Below are positions 43,160 through 52,277 of a stretch of DNA of 64,000 bases, piece after piece. The translations under genes and the position numbers were made by a program. Position 1 is the stretch's first letter, and each line of letters opens with the position of its first letter. This DNA comes from Sneathiella sp. P13V-1 (GTDB lineage: Bacteria > Pseudomonadota > Alphaproteobacteria > Sneathiellales > Sneathiellaceae). The stretch covers positions 682,001 through 746,000 of the forward strand of contig NZ_WYEU01000001.1 of assembly GCF_015143595.1 (NCBI RefSeq). Reading direction: 5' to 3'. Under the pieces are notes generated by a model, which ran no database searches, was not told the DNA's origin, and saw nothing but the letters and a program-made list of their open reading frames with translations.

Positions 43160-44097
43160 AAATGACATTAAAAAGCACAGTAGATGCCGAAGGTCTTTCA
43201 AAGTCTTTTGGGAATGTAAACGCCTTACAAGATGTGTCTCTCTCTTTACGGGAAGGTGAATGCCTTGCTTTGGTGGGCCATAACGGCGCAGGAAAAAGCA
43301 CCCTCATTAAAATCATTCTTGGTCTGCTGGAGCCAACAGAAGGCAGTGTTCACGTCCTTGGAAAAGGTAAATCGGGGAAAAGCCAGAAGGACTGGAAACG
43401 AAAAACCGGGTTTTTGCCAGAACAGATCCTGTTTCAGAAAAATATGACGGGTCGCGAAGCCCTAACCTTTTACGCGCGTTTAAAAGGCGCACCTTTATCA
43501 GAAATTGAAGAACTGTTTGCACGGGTTGATCTTACCCATGCCATCGATAACCGCATCGGCACCTATTCCAAAGGCATGCGGCAAAGGTTGGGGATGGCAC
43601 AGGCCCTTCTTGGGAAACCAGATTTCCTGGTTCTGGATGAGCCAACTTCGGGTCTGGATCCGGTTGCTCGTCAAAACATTTATAAAATTCTGGATGAAGA
43701 GAAAAGACGTGGCACCTCAATTCTGATCTCTTCTCACGTCTTGACCGAAATCGATGAGCGGGTGGATCGTGTCGTGATCCTCAATTCCGGCAAGCTGGTT
43801 GCAGATGGAACCCTCTCCAGCCTGTGTCAGGAACAAACCCTGCAGTCAAAACTCTATATTGAAGGCACTCCCGAAGCGTGTGAACGCATCCAAAAGGTGT
43901 TTTCTCATGAGCTCCCAATTACCAAACTCTCTGAAAGCGCAATCATTATTCATTGTGAAATGGCGCGGAAAGTCCTTGTCCTGAATAGCATTTACGCCTT
44001 GGCCATTCCCCTTTCGAATATCCGCATTTCAGATCCAACTCTGGAAGAAGTGTTTAGCGCTTACATGCAAAATACAGGTGATACGCAACATGACTAG
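43156..44097 (+). CDS. nosF: NosF, ABC transporter ATPase for NosZ maturation
   Basis: This 313-residue ATPase has the Walker A GHNGAGKST (about residues 41-49), the signature YSKGMRQRLGMAQALL (about 138-153) and Walker B FLVLDEPTSGLDP. It powers NosY and probably delivers a sulfur species for CuZ assembly with NosD. It overlaps nosD by 4 bp and nosY by 8 bp. Confidence 0.95.
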   Translation: MKMTLKSTVDAEGLSKSFGNVNALQDVSLSLREGECLALVGHNGAGKSTLIKIILGLLEPTEGSVHVLGKGKSGKSQKDWKRKTGFLPEQILFQKNMTGREALTFYARLKGAPLSEIEELFARVDLTHAIDNRIGTYSKGMRQRLGMAQALLGKPDFLVLDEPTSGLDPVARQNIYKILDEEKRRGTSILISSHVLTEIDERVDRVVILNSGKLVADGTLSSLCQEQTLQSKLYIEGTPEACERIQKVFSHELPITKLSESAIIIHCEMARKVLVLNSIYALAIPLSNIRISDPTLEEVFSAYMQNTGDTQHD

Positions 44098-44923
44098 TCT
44101 TCTTACACTGACTTTCAAAGAAATTCGGGACGGCTATCGCAACTGGTGGGTTGGAACCGCCATTGTGGTGATGACAGCCCTCGCCCTCGTCCTAAGTCTG
44201 CTTGGAAGTGCCCCTGTTGGTACGACCAGCATCAGTGCGCTGACCGTCACAACCGTCAGTCTCTCTTCTTTAAGCGTCTTTTTCATTCCGCTTATCGCCC
44301 TCCTCTTATCCTACAACAGCGTTGTTGGAGAGGATGAGAGAGGAACTTTGTTGCTGCTGCTGACATATCCCGTTCCAAGAAGTTTCATCGTCCTTGGAAA
44401 GTTTATAGGCCAACTTGTCATCCTGACCCTCGCCATCCTTATTGGGTACGGCGTTGCTGCAATGACTATTGTCTTAACGTCAAGCGCAGGGTTTGCAGAT
44501 CAAAACTGGCTGGTATTTGGGAAATTGATCTTCTCTTCCATCATGCTGGGAGCGGTTTTCTTAGGTATTGGAATTCTGGTGAGTTCTGTATTGAAAGAAA
44601 GTGCAACTGCCGCTGCATGGGCCATCGGAATATGGCTGATATTTGTTGTTCTGTTTGATATGGCACTTCTTGGTGTTTTGTCTTCCGGTGCGTCATCTTA
44701 CCTTCCAGATGCGGTTGTTAAATGGGTCATGCTGGCCAATCCCGCTGATGCGTATCGGATGTTCAACCTTGCAACGTCCGATGAAACGGCCTTGCTGTCC
44801 GGAATGGCGGGGTTGCGATCTGATCAGATTGTCTCTCCCACTGTTATGATTGGAGTTCTCACAACTTGGGTGTTGCTGCCCATATGTGCCTTCTGTCTTT
44901 CCTTCCAAGGGAGAAGAACATGA
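44090..44923 (+). CDS. nosY: NosY, ABC transporter permease for NosZ maturation
   Basis: This 277-residue membrane protein has six helices and the ABC-2 type motif VVGEDERGTLLLLLTYPVPRSFIVLGKF (about residues 83-110). I use ATG 44090 rather than the upstream GTG 44078 because it fits the short NosY N-terminus (MTSLLTLTFKEI). It pairs with NosF. Its TGA overlaps nosL by 4 bp. Confidence 0.94.
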   Translation: MTSLLTLTFKEIRDGYRNWWVGTAIVVMTALALVLSLLGSAPVGTTSISALTVTTVSLSSLSVFFIPLIALLLSYNSVVGEDERGTLLLLLTYPVPRSFIVLGKFIGQLVILTLAILIGYGVAAMTIVLTSSAGFADQNWLVFGKLIFSSIMLGAVFLGIGILVSSVLKESATAAAWAIGIWLIFVVLFDMALLGVLSSGASSYLPDAVVKWVMLANPADAYRMFNLATSDETALLSGMAGLRSDQIVSPTVMIGVLTTWVLLPICAFCLSFQGRRT

Positions 44924-45453
44924 AAAAACTCCTCTTCTGTATCGTCAGCCTTCTAATGTCAGGAATACTGGTTGCGTGTGATGATGACGCGCCACTTCCC
45001 AACCCGCTGGCGCTCACCCATGAAGCCATCGGTGCTTATTGCGGGATGATCCTGACAGAACATCCGGGCCCAAAAGCGCAAGTTTTTGAAAAGAACAACC
45101 CTGAGCCACACTGGTTCACCTCTGTCAAAGACGCGGTTATGTATCTAACCCTTCCCGGGGAAGCACAGGATGCGATTGTCACTTATGTGCAGGACATGGC
45201 TGTCGCCCATAGTTGGGAACGTCCCCAAGATGACGGGATCTGGATTAACCTGAAAGACGCGTATTTTGTGGTCGGTAGTCGCAAAATTGGGGGCATGGGC
45301 ATGCCGGAATTTGTGCCTTTCAGCATCAAAGAAAAGGCAATTGATTTTTCAAAACAATATGGTGGCCGTGTCGTCCGCCTTTCAGAAATCACGACAGAAG
45401 ATTTGGATCTTGCCCATACCCAGATTGATATGGGCAAAATTGCCAAGGAATAG
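44920..45453 (+). CDS. nosL: NosL, copper-binding lipoprotein
   Basis: This 177-residue lipoprotein has a lipobox with Cys at about residue 20 (ILVAC) and a CGMIL segment (about 41-45) in which Cys and Met are expected copper(I) ligands. It delivers copper to apo-NosZ for CuZ assembly, together with NosDFY. The chosen ATG overlaps the nosY stop by 4 bp. Confidence 0.93.
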   Translation: MKKLLFCIVSLLMSGILVACDDDAPLPNPLALTHEAIGAYCGMILTEHPGPKAQVFEKNNPEPHWFTSVKDAVMYLTLPGEAQDAIVTYVQDMAVAHSWERPQDDGIWINLKDAYFVVGSRKIGGMGMPEFVPFSIKEKAIDFSKQYGGRVVRLSEITTEDLDLAHTQIDMGKIAKE

Positions 45454-45457
45454 TGCG

Positions 45458-46483
45458 ATGAGTATAAATGCAAAAAAAATACGCCCATCAAGACGGTCTT
45501 TTATGATCATGGCATCGGCATTTGCTGTGAGTAGTGCGGCCATTCCCACGGCTTCGGTCGCTGGGCCACATAATATAGAGCCGATTTATTGGCGTGGAGC
45601 CGCGTTGGGGGCCGAGGGTATTATTGAACTTCATCATCCAGATAGGAAAAAAGCGGAAGCCGCCCTTATCCGGTGTCAAAAGGAAATCGACAAACTCGAG
45701 GAGCTTTTCAGTCTGTATCGTCCGGAATCAGCTATTTCTCAGCTTAATGGTGAGGGATTTATCAACGACCCGGATATTCGTTTTCTGGATCTTCTCTCGC
45801 AAGCTCAGTCTTTTTCAGAAAAAACCAACGGTGTTTTTGACATTACGGTTCAATCGCTTTGGGTATTCTATGCCCATTTCTTCAATAACCCGGCGACAGA
45901 AGATGTGAAACGCCCCCGCCCTGCTGATTTGCAACAGGTTTTGAGACGAACCGGTTATCAACATCTTGAAATCTCAACGCGTAGAATTGCTTTTAGCAAG
46001 CCGGGGATGGCGATCACCCTGAACGGTATCGCACAGGGTTATATTACGGATCGGATCAAAAACCTCCTGAAAGAAGAAGGTTTTGACAATGTTCTGCTCT
46101 CCCTAGGGGAAATTGCCACAATTGGTCCAAAGGTCGACGGATCAGCGTGGCAGGTGGGTCTTGAAGGGGGGATGGCTAAAGAGGATACAACACAACGGAT
46201 CATTTCCCTGCAAAACCAAGCGGTAGCGACATCTGGTGGATATGCAAGCCCGTTCAGTTACAGGTCCACCGCCAACCATCTGCTTCACCCAAAAACAGGG
46301 CATTGGTCCTCACTGGAAGGGTCGGTATCCGTGGTCGCTAAAAAGGCTGTGATCGCCGATATGGCCTCTACCGCACTTGCATTGATGACCCACGAGGAGC
46401 GCGCGCGCTTTTTAAACAGTCAAAGTGTGATTGATGCTGTCTATTTCTCATCCTCTAAGGATGGAGAAAACTGGAAAGCCTGA
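45458..46483 (+). CDS. nosX: NosX, ApbE-type FAD:protein FMN transferase
   Basis: This 341-residue protein starts at ATG 45458 with a Tat-like signal (RPSRRSFMIMASAFAVSSAA). ApbE features include ELFSLYRPESAISQLN, NGIAQGYITDRI, LSLGEIATIG and the ATSGGYA and HLLHPKTG segments that hold FAD and magnesium. It should attach FMN covalently to the Thr of the SGATVT site in NosR. It is the last gene of the operon and ends 6 bp before the convergent Crp/Fnr gene. Confidence 0.93.
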   Translation: MSINAKKIRPSRRSFMIMASAFAVSSAAIPTASVAGPHNIEPIYWRGAALGAEGIIELHHPDRKKAEAALIRCQKEIDKLEELFSLYRPESAISQLNGEGFINDPDIRFLDLLSQAQSFSEKTNGVFDITVQSLWVFYAHFFNNPATEDVKRPRPADLQQVLRRTGYQHLEISTRRIAFSKPGMAITLNGIAQGYITDRIKNLLKEEGFDNVLLSLGEIATIGPKVDGSAWQVGLEGGMAKEDTTQRIISLQNQAVATSGGYASPFSYRSTANHLLHPKTGHWSSLEGSVSVVAKKAVIADMASTALALMTHEERARFLNSQSVIDAVYFSSSKDGENWKA

Positions 46484-46489
46484 GATATT

Positions 46490-47179
46490 CTACTTGTCAC
46501 CAGCAGTGAGTGCATGGAGTTTTTCCCTGTTGGTGACAATGACCCTTTTTCGGCTGCTCTTCACTAGACCATTTTGCTCCCATCCGCTGAGAAGTCTTGA
46601 AACCGAATGCAATGTTGTCCCTGACAACTCCGAAACGTCCTGACGGGTTAGAGGAATATCGATCAGAATCCCCTCCTCCACTTCTTTACCCGCTTGATCA
46701 AGCAATTTGAGTAATGCAGCCGCTACACGGTATTCTACCTGTTCGGTAGCAAGCTCGATCACCCGCTCCTGCACATCCATCAAACGGCTTCCAAGTGTCT
46801 TGTTGGCGGCGCAACAAAAGGAGGGGAACTTTCTGACCGTCTCCCCCCAAAGGGACATGGGCCACGCCAGAGCGACACAATCAACGGCGGCAACAGCATT
46901 GGCAGGATAAGTGTCGCGTCCAATAGCCTGCGCGATACCAAACAGTTCATTGCAGGCGATATATCGGACAATGATCTGCTCTCCCGCCGGGCTTATTCTC
47001 ACAACCCGGATATACCCATCCAGCAAAAGGAAAAAATGATCTGCCGTTTCGCCTTCTTCAAAATAGTGCCCGTTTTTTTCAACGCGCCTGGCACGGCTGT
47101 GGCCGATAAACTCTTCCAACTCAGACCGGGAAAAGTCCGCGAAGTTGGGTAGATGAGAAATTAGGGCAACATCAAGCAT
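46490..47179 (-). CDS. Crp/Fnr-family regulator, NnrR/DNR-like
   Basis: This 229-residue regulator has an N-terminal beta-roll (ANHYF-like GHYFEEGETADHFFLLLDGYIRVV), a dimer helix and a C-terminal HTH with LTRQDVSELSGTTLHSVSRLLSGWEQ. It lacks the Cys cluster of FNR, which fits the NO-sensing NnrR/DNR group. In the recognition helix the residue matching FNR Glu209 is His (H-x-x-S-R), consistent with sites reading TTTGCG rather than TTGAT. Start is ATG 47179; an in-frame TTG lies 6 bp upstream. It lies beside nos and nnrS and likely controls both. Confidence 0.87.
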   Translation of the reverse strand: MLDVALISHLPNFADFSRSELEEFIGHSRARRVEKNGHYFEEGETADHFFLLLDGYIRVVRISPAGEQIIVRYIACNELFGIAQAIGRDTYPANAVAAVDCVALAWPMSLWGETVRKFPSFCCAANKTLGSRLMDVQERVIELATEQVEYRVAAALLKLLDQAGKEVEEGILIDIPLTRQDVSELSGTTLHSVSRLLSGWEQNGLVKSSRKRVIVTNREKLHALTAGDK

Positions 47180-47201
47180 GTTCAAATTACCTAATTTTTA
47201 T

Positions 47202-47215
47202 TTGCCAAAGCGCAA
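47202..47215. promoter_or_regulatory. Imperfect NnrR-type site between the regulator and nnrS
   Basis: TTGCC-AAAG-CGCAA keeps the TTG-N8-CAA frame and differs at one base from the perfect palindrome upstream of nosR. It lies 23 bp from the regulator start and 81 bp from nnrS, so either could be controlled. Confidence 0.6.
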
Positions 47216-47295
47216 AGAAACAACACATGGGCGGATGTTAGCTTAAGTCTTGAAAAAGGAAAAGTACTGTCGATCGTTCCAAAGGTGACACCGAA

Positions 47296-48483
47296 ATGAA
47301 GGATCCCAATATGCCGAGTTCAAGAAAACGCGATTACGAAGGCCCCGCTATTTTATCCTATGGGTTTCGTGTGTTTTTCCTGGCGGCTTCCCTTTATTCA
47401 GGGATCTCTATCGTATTATGGCTCCCCATTTTCCAAGGCCTTCTCGAACTCAACAGTGTTTTCGCGCCTGTTGAATGGCACATTCACGAAATGCTCTTTG
47501 GGTTTGTTGCTGCTGTAATCACCGGTTTTTTATTTACGGCGGTCCCTAATTGGACTGGAAGACTCCCTATAAGGGGACTCCCTCTTTTTGCTCTATTTGT
47601 CATCTGGTTTGTTGGACGAATAGCTGTTGCCTACTCAGACACCATCGGCTGGATACTGGCGATGGTCTTTGATTGTTTGTTCCTAACCGCCATCTGGATT
47701 TCCATCGCCATTGAAATCATCGCTGGAAAAAACTGGCGAAATTTGAAAGTCCTGGTCCCTCTTACCGTCCTGTTACTTGCCAATATCTGTTTCCATTTGG
47801 AAGTGAGCTTATATGGCGGGGCCGACATGTCCCCCCGCATCGCTTTAATGGCGGTTATTGCATTCATCCTTCTTATAGGCGGACGTATTGTTCCGAGCTT
47901 CACACGAAACTGGCTTGCCAAAAATAATCCGGGGGAACTTCCAAAATCATTTTCCACTTATGAAAAAGTGAACCTTGCAGTTGCTGTCCTCTCAATGATT
48001 TTATGGGTCTTTTTTCCGCAAAGTAACATCACAGGATTGCTTCTTTTAATATCCTCAGCCCTTCTAGTCGGTCAGCTTAGCCGTTGGGTTGGATATCGAA
48101 CAACGCAAGAGCCTTTGGTTACCGTGCTTCACATCAGTTATCTTTTTATTCCCATCGGATTTTCTCTACTTGCTTTATCCGCTTTTATACCCGACATGTT
48201 TCTACCGGTTACAGGAACACATGCGTTAAGCGCGGGCGCCATTGGCGGCATGATATTGTCTGTGATGATCCGGGCGACGAAAGGTCATACCGGCCAGGCG
48301 CTTACAATAACCAAAGCCGACAATATTATCCTCAATCTTGTCTATCTATCGGCCTTATTCCGTATCTTCTCAACCGTGCTTCATGAAAATTCAATGGAAC
48401 TCCTGCATATCTCCAGCGCTCTTTGGGCCTTCGCATTCCTGGGTTTTGCAATAACTTACTGGAAATCTATGACGCAGAAGTAA
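47296..48483 (+). CDS. nnrS: NnrS-family haem/copper membrane protein
   Basis: This 395-residue protein has about twelve membrane helices and the NnrS signature EWHIHEMLFGFVAAVITGFLFTAVPNWTGR (about residues 55-84), with conserved His thought to bind haem. NnrS proteins protect against nitric oxide stress and are usually controlled by NnrR. It is divergent from the Crp/Fnr gene, with an NnrR-type site in the gap. This is the only gene in the window that points to NO directly; no NO reductase is present. Confidence 0.93.
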   Translation: MKDPNMPSSRKRDYEGPAILSYGFRVFFLAASLYSGISIVLWLPIFQGLLELNSVFAPVEWHIHEMLFGFVAAVITGFLFTAVPNWTGRLPIRGLPLFALFVIWFVGRIAVAYSDTIGWILAMVFDCLFLTAIWISIAIEIIAGKNWRNLKVLVPLTVLLLANICFHLEVSLYGGADMSPRIALMAVIAFILLIGGRIVPSFTRNWLAKNNPGELPKSFSTYEKVNLAVAVLSMILWVFFPQSNITGLLLLISSALLVGQLSRWVGYRTTQEPLVTVLHISYLFIPIGFSLLALSAFIPDMFLPVTGTHALSAGAIGGMILSVMIRATKGHTGQALTITKADNIILNLVYLSALFRIFSTVLHENSMELLHISSALWAFAFLGFAITYWKSMTQK

Positions 48484-48613
48484 AATGAGGGCTAAAGGGG
48501 TTTACTGGCTTCTCTTTATATGTGATATGAAATTCTTTTCATGTAATCATTTGGTGTATAAACTACCATCAAATAAATACCTTCTATGAGAAACTCTCTT
48601 TAACGGTACATGA

Positions 48614-49525
48614 ATGCAAAAAATCGCAGCAACAATCTTCTTATTGCTCTTACTCTCCTCGTGTATCCCTGAAAATTCTTCGGATTATGCTGAAGTAAAA
48701 GTTGGCGAAAATTACGAGAATTTTCTTCGTATCGGTACAGCGGACATGCAAATTCCCCTCCCAAAAGGGGTTTGGAAGTTAGTTGGGATTCATAATTATA
48801 AGAATGATGTTGGAACCACATTCTCTGTCGGCCTGTTAGCAGACATTCAGGATGGGCTTTTAGAACGCTCTATAGTTTTTGAAGTTCCTTTGGGAACCAC
48901 TCGAACAGGCTATGAGAAAAACGAACGCTGTGAGCGGGGCACGTATCAGTTCACTAGAAACCGCTTTAATGTGGAAGGTGGTATTCAGGATTGTTGGTAC
49001 GTTAATCACAATCTATTTCGCATGAACGCTCAATTCGAAGAAACAGACCTCAAACCTGATTATATGAAACAAGCAAGGCGTTTCTTTATCGCCAACGACG
49101 TGAAAACCCCAACCGAAACTGTCTATGTCAAATACCACAAGGCCAGTTCAACCAAACTAATGAATGTCTGGTATCATTTTAATCCAGAAACAAAAGGATT
49201 TGCAGGCTCTTCTGCTACATCATGGGGGAAGAGCAGCTGGCACCGAGATCAAACGAAATCTGATCCCACCAGATCCAAGTATATTCAGGACCTAAAGAAC
49301 TGGGGCATCCGATTTGAAGAGTTCGTGACAGCAGGGTTTGCAGGAAAAGTTGGTGAGAAAGGTCAGATCCCAGACATGATCGAGTTGGCTAAGGACTTAA
49401 AAGGAAAAAAACCATCTCCAGAAGCCAAAATGGAGCTCGCAAGGCTAACAGAGATGCATAGTGAAGGCCACATCACGAGTGAAGAGTATGGTGAGCTTGT
49501 TTTGTACATAATATGGAAATATTAA
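48614..49525 (+). CDS. Lipoprotein of unknown function with C-terminal SHOCT-like segment
   Basis: This 303-residue protein has a lipobox (LLLLSSC, Cys about residue 17) and a mixed soluble body with six further Cys/aromatic-rich segments (CERGTYQF, DCWYVNHNLF). The C-terminal LARLTEMHSEGHITSEEYGELVLYI is close to a SHOCT domain. I do not recognise the body. It is convergent with a second unusual lipoprotein 10 bp away. It may be an envelope protein; nothing more can be said. Confidence 0.72.
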   Translation: MQKIAATIFLLLLLSSCIPENSSDYAEVKVGENYENFLRIGTADMQIPLPKGVWKLVGIHNYKNDVGTTFSVGLLADIQDGLLERSIVFEVPLGTTRTGYEKNERCERGTYQFTRNRFNVEGGIQDCWYVNHNLFRMNAQFEETDLKPDYMKQARRFFIANDVKTPTETVYVKYHKASSTKLMNVWYHFNPETKGFAGSSATSWGKSSWHRDQTKSDPTRSKYIQDLKNWGIRFEEFVTAGFAGKVGEKGQIPDMIELAKDLKGKKPSPEAKMELARLTEMHSEGHITSEEYGELVLYIIWKY

Positions 49526-49535
49526 TCATATTCAT

Positions 49536-51152
49536 TCATTCCTTATACGGAATTAAATCCGCCAACGCGTCAATCCCTGTGTTAGACATGCATTCATTAT
49601 CCGTTGGATCCAGCGCGCACATGCGTTTTGATTGCGGGCGAATGTACCAATCAATAACCGCTTTTTGATAAGCCTGTTCCGCTGTCATCTCGTCGGTTGC
49701 AGTTGGGATCGTGACCTTATTGGGAAGGGGTAAAAGCAGTTTAATCACATTGGGATTGCCGCTTGGCATCGCCGTCTTCAGCTTATCTGCAACACAATTA
49801 AACCAAGTCTCAACCGGACAATTTCCTTCCAATTCTCCTTTTTCACCAGGGGCACGAAGTATGGACGGCAGATCCAACCTGAACTTCTCCTCCGGCGCAT
49901 TGGGAAACCAGTTCCGATCCACTTTATCCAGCAAAGCCTGATCTGGAAGGCGGCCAGTGTAATAGGCATTTGATATTTCAAAAAGGGCCCGGCGGACATC
50001 CAGTATTTCATCCTGAATCTCTTTAAAATCCTTCACAGAATAACTTGTTTTGTCGTGATACCCCTTCATATTGGAGATAACATTCTCCAGATCCTCATAA
50101 ACAGACGTCAGCATCCAGTAATAGTCTGTAATGATCTCAAACGCATCTTCGTTTGAGGTAAATACGAGGCTATCTGCATCCGGTATTTCACGGTAACTCC
50201 TAAGTTCAACTTTATGGAATTTGGGATCTTTAGAAGCCTCTGTTGGTAAGCTTTTCAACTTCTCAAGCAGATCGTCTTTTGACGTGGGAATTTCCCCGCC
50301 TGCCCCGCCAATCTGCAGAAAATGAATATTGAAGTCCGTTGAGTCGCTTTTTGATTTCTGGGTTTGCTTTGACGCAGCGCTGGCGCTGACCGATCCGTAT
50401 TTTGCTTTAACGGATGCGGAAATGATTTTGGCATCCGCAACACTTTTGGCAGAAAAATTAATCGTCGCAATCAGTTCTGCGCCGCTATAAATGGCGGAAA
50501 CATAATAATCCCCACAATGTTCCCGAAATCTATCTGGGGATTTCACCTTGGCGCGAATAAACGGTTTAAACGAAACTTCAGGAGAGGAGTAATCAGATTT
50601 GCGGCTATGAGGCCTTAAACCAGCAGCGTTTCCAAAACCCATTCCTGCTTTTTCATCTTCCAGCCCTGGATAAGCATTGCGAACCCGACCAGGCAATGCG
50701 GGTGGCCCCACAAATAGCACCCCGTTATTAACCTGCGCGTTTAACAGAATGGTCGTACTGCTGGAATTGACCTGACGACTTTTGGCAAAGCTCGCCTTGG
50801 CACTTCCTGATGCCACTATACTTTTGGCTTCTACCGCTGCGCTGACATTCAAACTGTCCATGACCTCTGACTGATCAGAGACCTCTTTCAGATCCATGGT
50901 GATTTCTTGACCGCTCGAGCGAATGGGGGAGAAATCTATGCAGTGATTGGGAATAATTTCACCGCGCCTGGAATCCCATCCCATACCCAGTTCGACACCC
51001 GACGAGGGGGCTTCAATCAGCATCCGCGCCGGGATCTTTTGGCTATATTTCCCAGAAGTTTCAGCAGCTGCATTTTCTGTCTCTGCTTTGCAGGACGATA
51101 AAACAACCGCAGACATCAGCAGCCCTATAGGCGCAATTCTTGATAACCCCAT
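49536..51152 (-). CDS. Large lipoprotein, possibly MACPF-like
   Basis: This 538-residue protein starts at ATG 51152 (preceded by GGGGGAG) with a lipobox ending VVLSSC. The body begins LGMGWDSRRGEIIPNHCIDF, then has Ser-rich beta segments and HCGDYYVSAIYSGAELIATINF. The dgxD-x-xxGEI...C and GDYYV-x-G layout recalls bacterial MACPF/CDC-like pore-forming proteins, with a helical C-terminal part. This is resemblance by eye and low confidence; an adhesin-like or structural role is possible. As a lipoprotein it would stay on the cell unless released. Confidence 0.6.
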   Translation of the reverse strand: MGLSRIAPIGLLMSAVVLSSCKAETENAAAETSGKYSQKIPARMLIEAPSSGVELGMGWDSRRGEIIPNHCIDFSPIRSSGQEITMDLKEVSDQSEVMDSLNVSAAVEAKSIVASGSAKASFAKSRQVNSSSTTILLNAQVNNGVLFVGPPALPGRVRNAYPGLEDEKAGMGFGNAAGLRPHSRKSDYSSPEVSFKPFIRAKVKSPDRFREHCGDYYVSAIYSGAELIATINFSAKSVADAKIISASVKAKYGSVSASAASKQTQKSKSDSTDFNIHFLQIGGAGGEIPTSKDDLLEKLKSLPTEASKDPKFHKVELRSYREIPDADSLVFTSNEDAFEIITDYYWMLTSVYEDLENVISNMKGYHDKTSYSVKDFKEIQDEILDVRRALFEISNAYYTGRLPDQALLDKVDRNWFPNAPEEKFRLDLPSILRAPGEKGELEGNCPVETWFNCVADKLKTAMPSGNPNVIKLLLPLPNKVTIPTATDEMTAEQAYQKAVIDWYIRPQSKRMCALDPTDNECMSNTGIDALADLIPYKE

Positions 51153-51233
51153 CACCGCTCCCCCCATTTGGTAAGCGTATCGTATTAGAGATATCTAATT
51201 TTGTCTATTGATTGCTTGTGCAAATCCATCCCA

Positions 51234-51530
51234 TCAAGCGGCTTCTTTTAAAATCATCTTTAACTGCTCATCCATCATAGCTGGCGAGACTTCCAGAATT
51301 TCAGCGTTTACAACATTTTCAGCAACAAAAGGGTCATTGTTTACCCTGTCTTCCAGATCCTCACGAGAGCTGTTATGAGCCAATAGGGCACCGCCCAGTC
51401 CGGGCTGCAGACTACCCGCCATGAGGAAAACACTGTCGTCAAAACCTTGTTTGATCCATTTCTTATGATCTTCCATAAACTGGCTGGCCTGGCTTTTATT
51501 GTCTGAAAATTTAAGCAATATAATAAACAT
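51234..51530 (-). CDS. YciI-like protein
   Basis: This 98-residue protein starts at ATG 51530, preceded by AGGAGA, and has the YciI/ferredoxin-like fold pattern: MFIILLKFSDNKSQASQFMEDHKKWI with a conserved His (about residue 22), and VNNDPFVAENVVNAEILEV near the end. YciI family members are thought to be small dimeric enzymes, but the reaction is unknown. It sits 21 bp after the TetR gene and is probably cotranscribed with it. Confidence 0.82.
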   Translation of the reverse strand: MFIILLKFSDNKSQASQFMEDHKKWIKQGFDDSVFLMAGSLQPGLGGALLAHNSSREDLEDRVNNDPFVAENVVNAEILEVSPAMMDEQLKMILKEAA

Positions 51531-51550
51531 GAAATTATTCTCCTGATCAG

Positions 51551-52132
51551 TTATGCAGCGCATTGTTGTTCGATTTCAGATAGCCAGTTCATGATCTGAT
51601 TGACTTCATTCTGAAGAAACGTCTCTTCCCCAAATGCGTTTGACAGGGTTGCAACCCCTTGACTGTGAGCCAGAACATGCATGGCAAGTTGGTCCGCGTC
51701 ATTTTTGCGTCCCATTAGTTCAAACTGCCGATGAAGCCAGGTTCGAAATAAGGTGAACAACTCATTCGCTTCATTTGCCGCGTCGTGATTAAGCTTGGCA
51801 AGCTCTGTGCTGAGCGTTCCAATGGGGCAGCCGTAACTTTTGATCTTTTCTTTGTTGACGATAAGAATGTTGATGAAGCTTCGAATGCGATCAGCTGGGG
51901 TTTCCCCTTCAATTTCCCATTGGGCCAACATCGCCTGTCTATCCGCTAGTCGCTTAGCAATAACGGCGTCAAGGATCTGATCCTTGGTCTTGAAGTGATA
52001 ATAAAAATTTCCCCGAGAGATTTTCACGACATCTGCGATATCTGCAAAAGACGTGATTTCAAACCCCCGTTGATAGAAGAGGTTATCTGCAACCACGACT
52101 ATCTGATCACGTGTATTGATTTTCGCCATCAT
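51551..52132 (-). CDS. TetR-family regulator
   Basis: This 193-residue regulator has the HTH segment FADIADVVKISRGNFYYHFKTKDQIL (about residues 27-52) and a C-terminal domain with SYGCPIGTLSTEL, a Cys-containing segment seen in electrophile-responsive TetR proteins such as the NemR-like group. GAAGG precedes ATG 52132; a GTG lies 6 bp further up. Two palindromes (52148-52163 and 52174-52191) directly upstream are likely its operators. It leads a two-gene operon with the YciI-like protein. Confidence 0.88.
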   Translation of the reverse strand: MMAKINTRDQIVVVADNLFYQRGFEITSFADIADVVKISRGNFYYHFKTKDQILDAVIAKRLADRQAMLAQWEIEGETPADRIRSFINILIVNKEKIKSYGCPIGTLSTELAKLNHDAANEANELFTLFRTWLHRQFELMGRKNDADQLAMHVLAHSQGVATLSNAFGEETFLQNEVNQIMNWLSEIEQQCAA

Positions 52133-52147
52133 TAACACCCTTCACTT

Positions 52148-52191
52148 TAGGACAATTGTCCTATTAATCTGAATTAGGACAATTGCCCTAA
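52148..52191. promoter_or_regulatory. Two tandem TetR operator palindromes
   Basis: TAGGACAATTGTCCTA (52148-52163) is a perfect 16-bp palindrome. TTAGGACAA-TTGCCCTAA (52174-52191) is a second copy with one mismatch. Their centres are 27 bp apart, just upstream of the TetR start, which suggests autoregulation by two bound dimers. Confidence 0.78.
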
Positions 52192-52277
52192 TTTGTAAAG
52201 GGCGTTTTTTAGATGCTCGCAGAAAGGGGCAAATCTGCTTATGACAAGATCAAGTGTAATCGGTCGATTTATGATAC

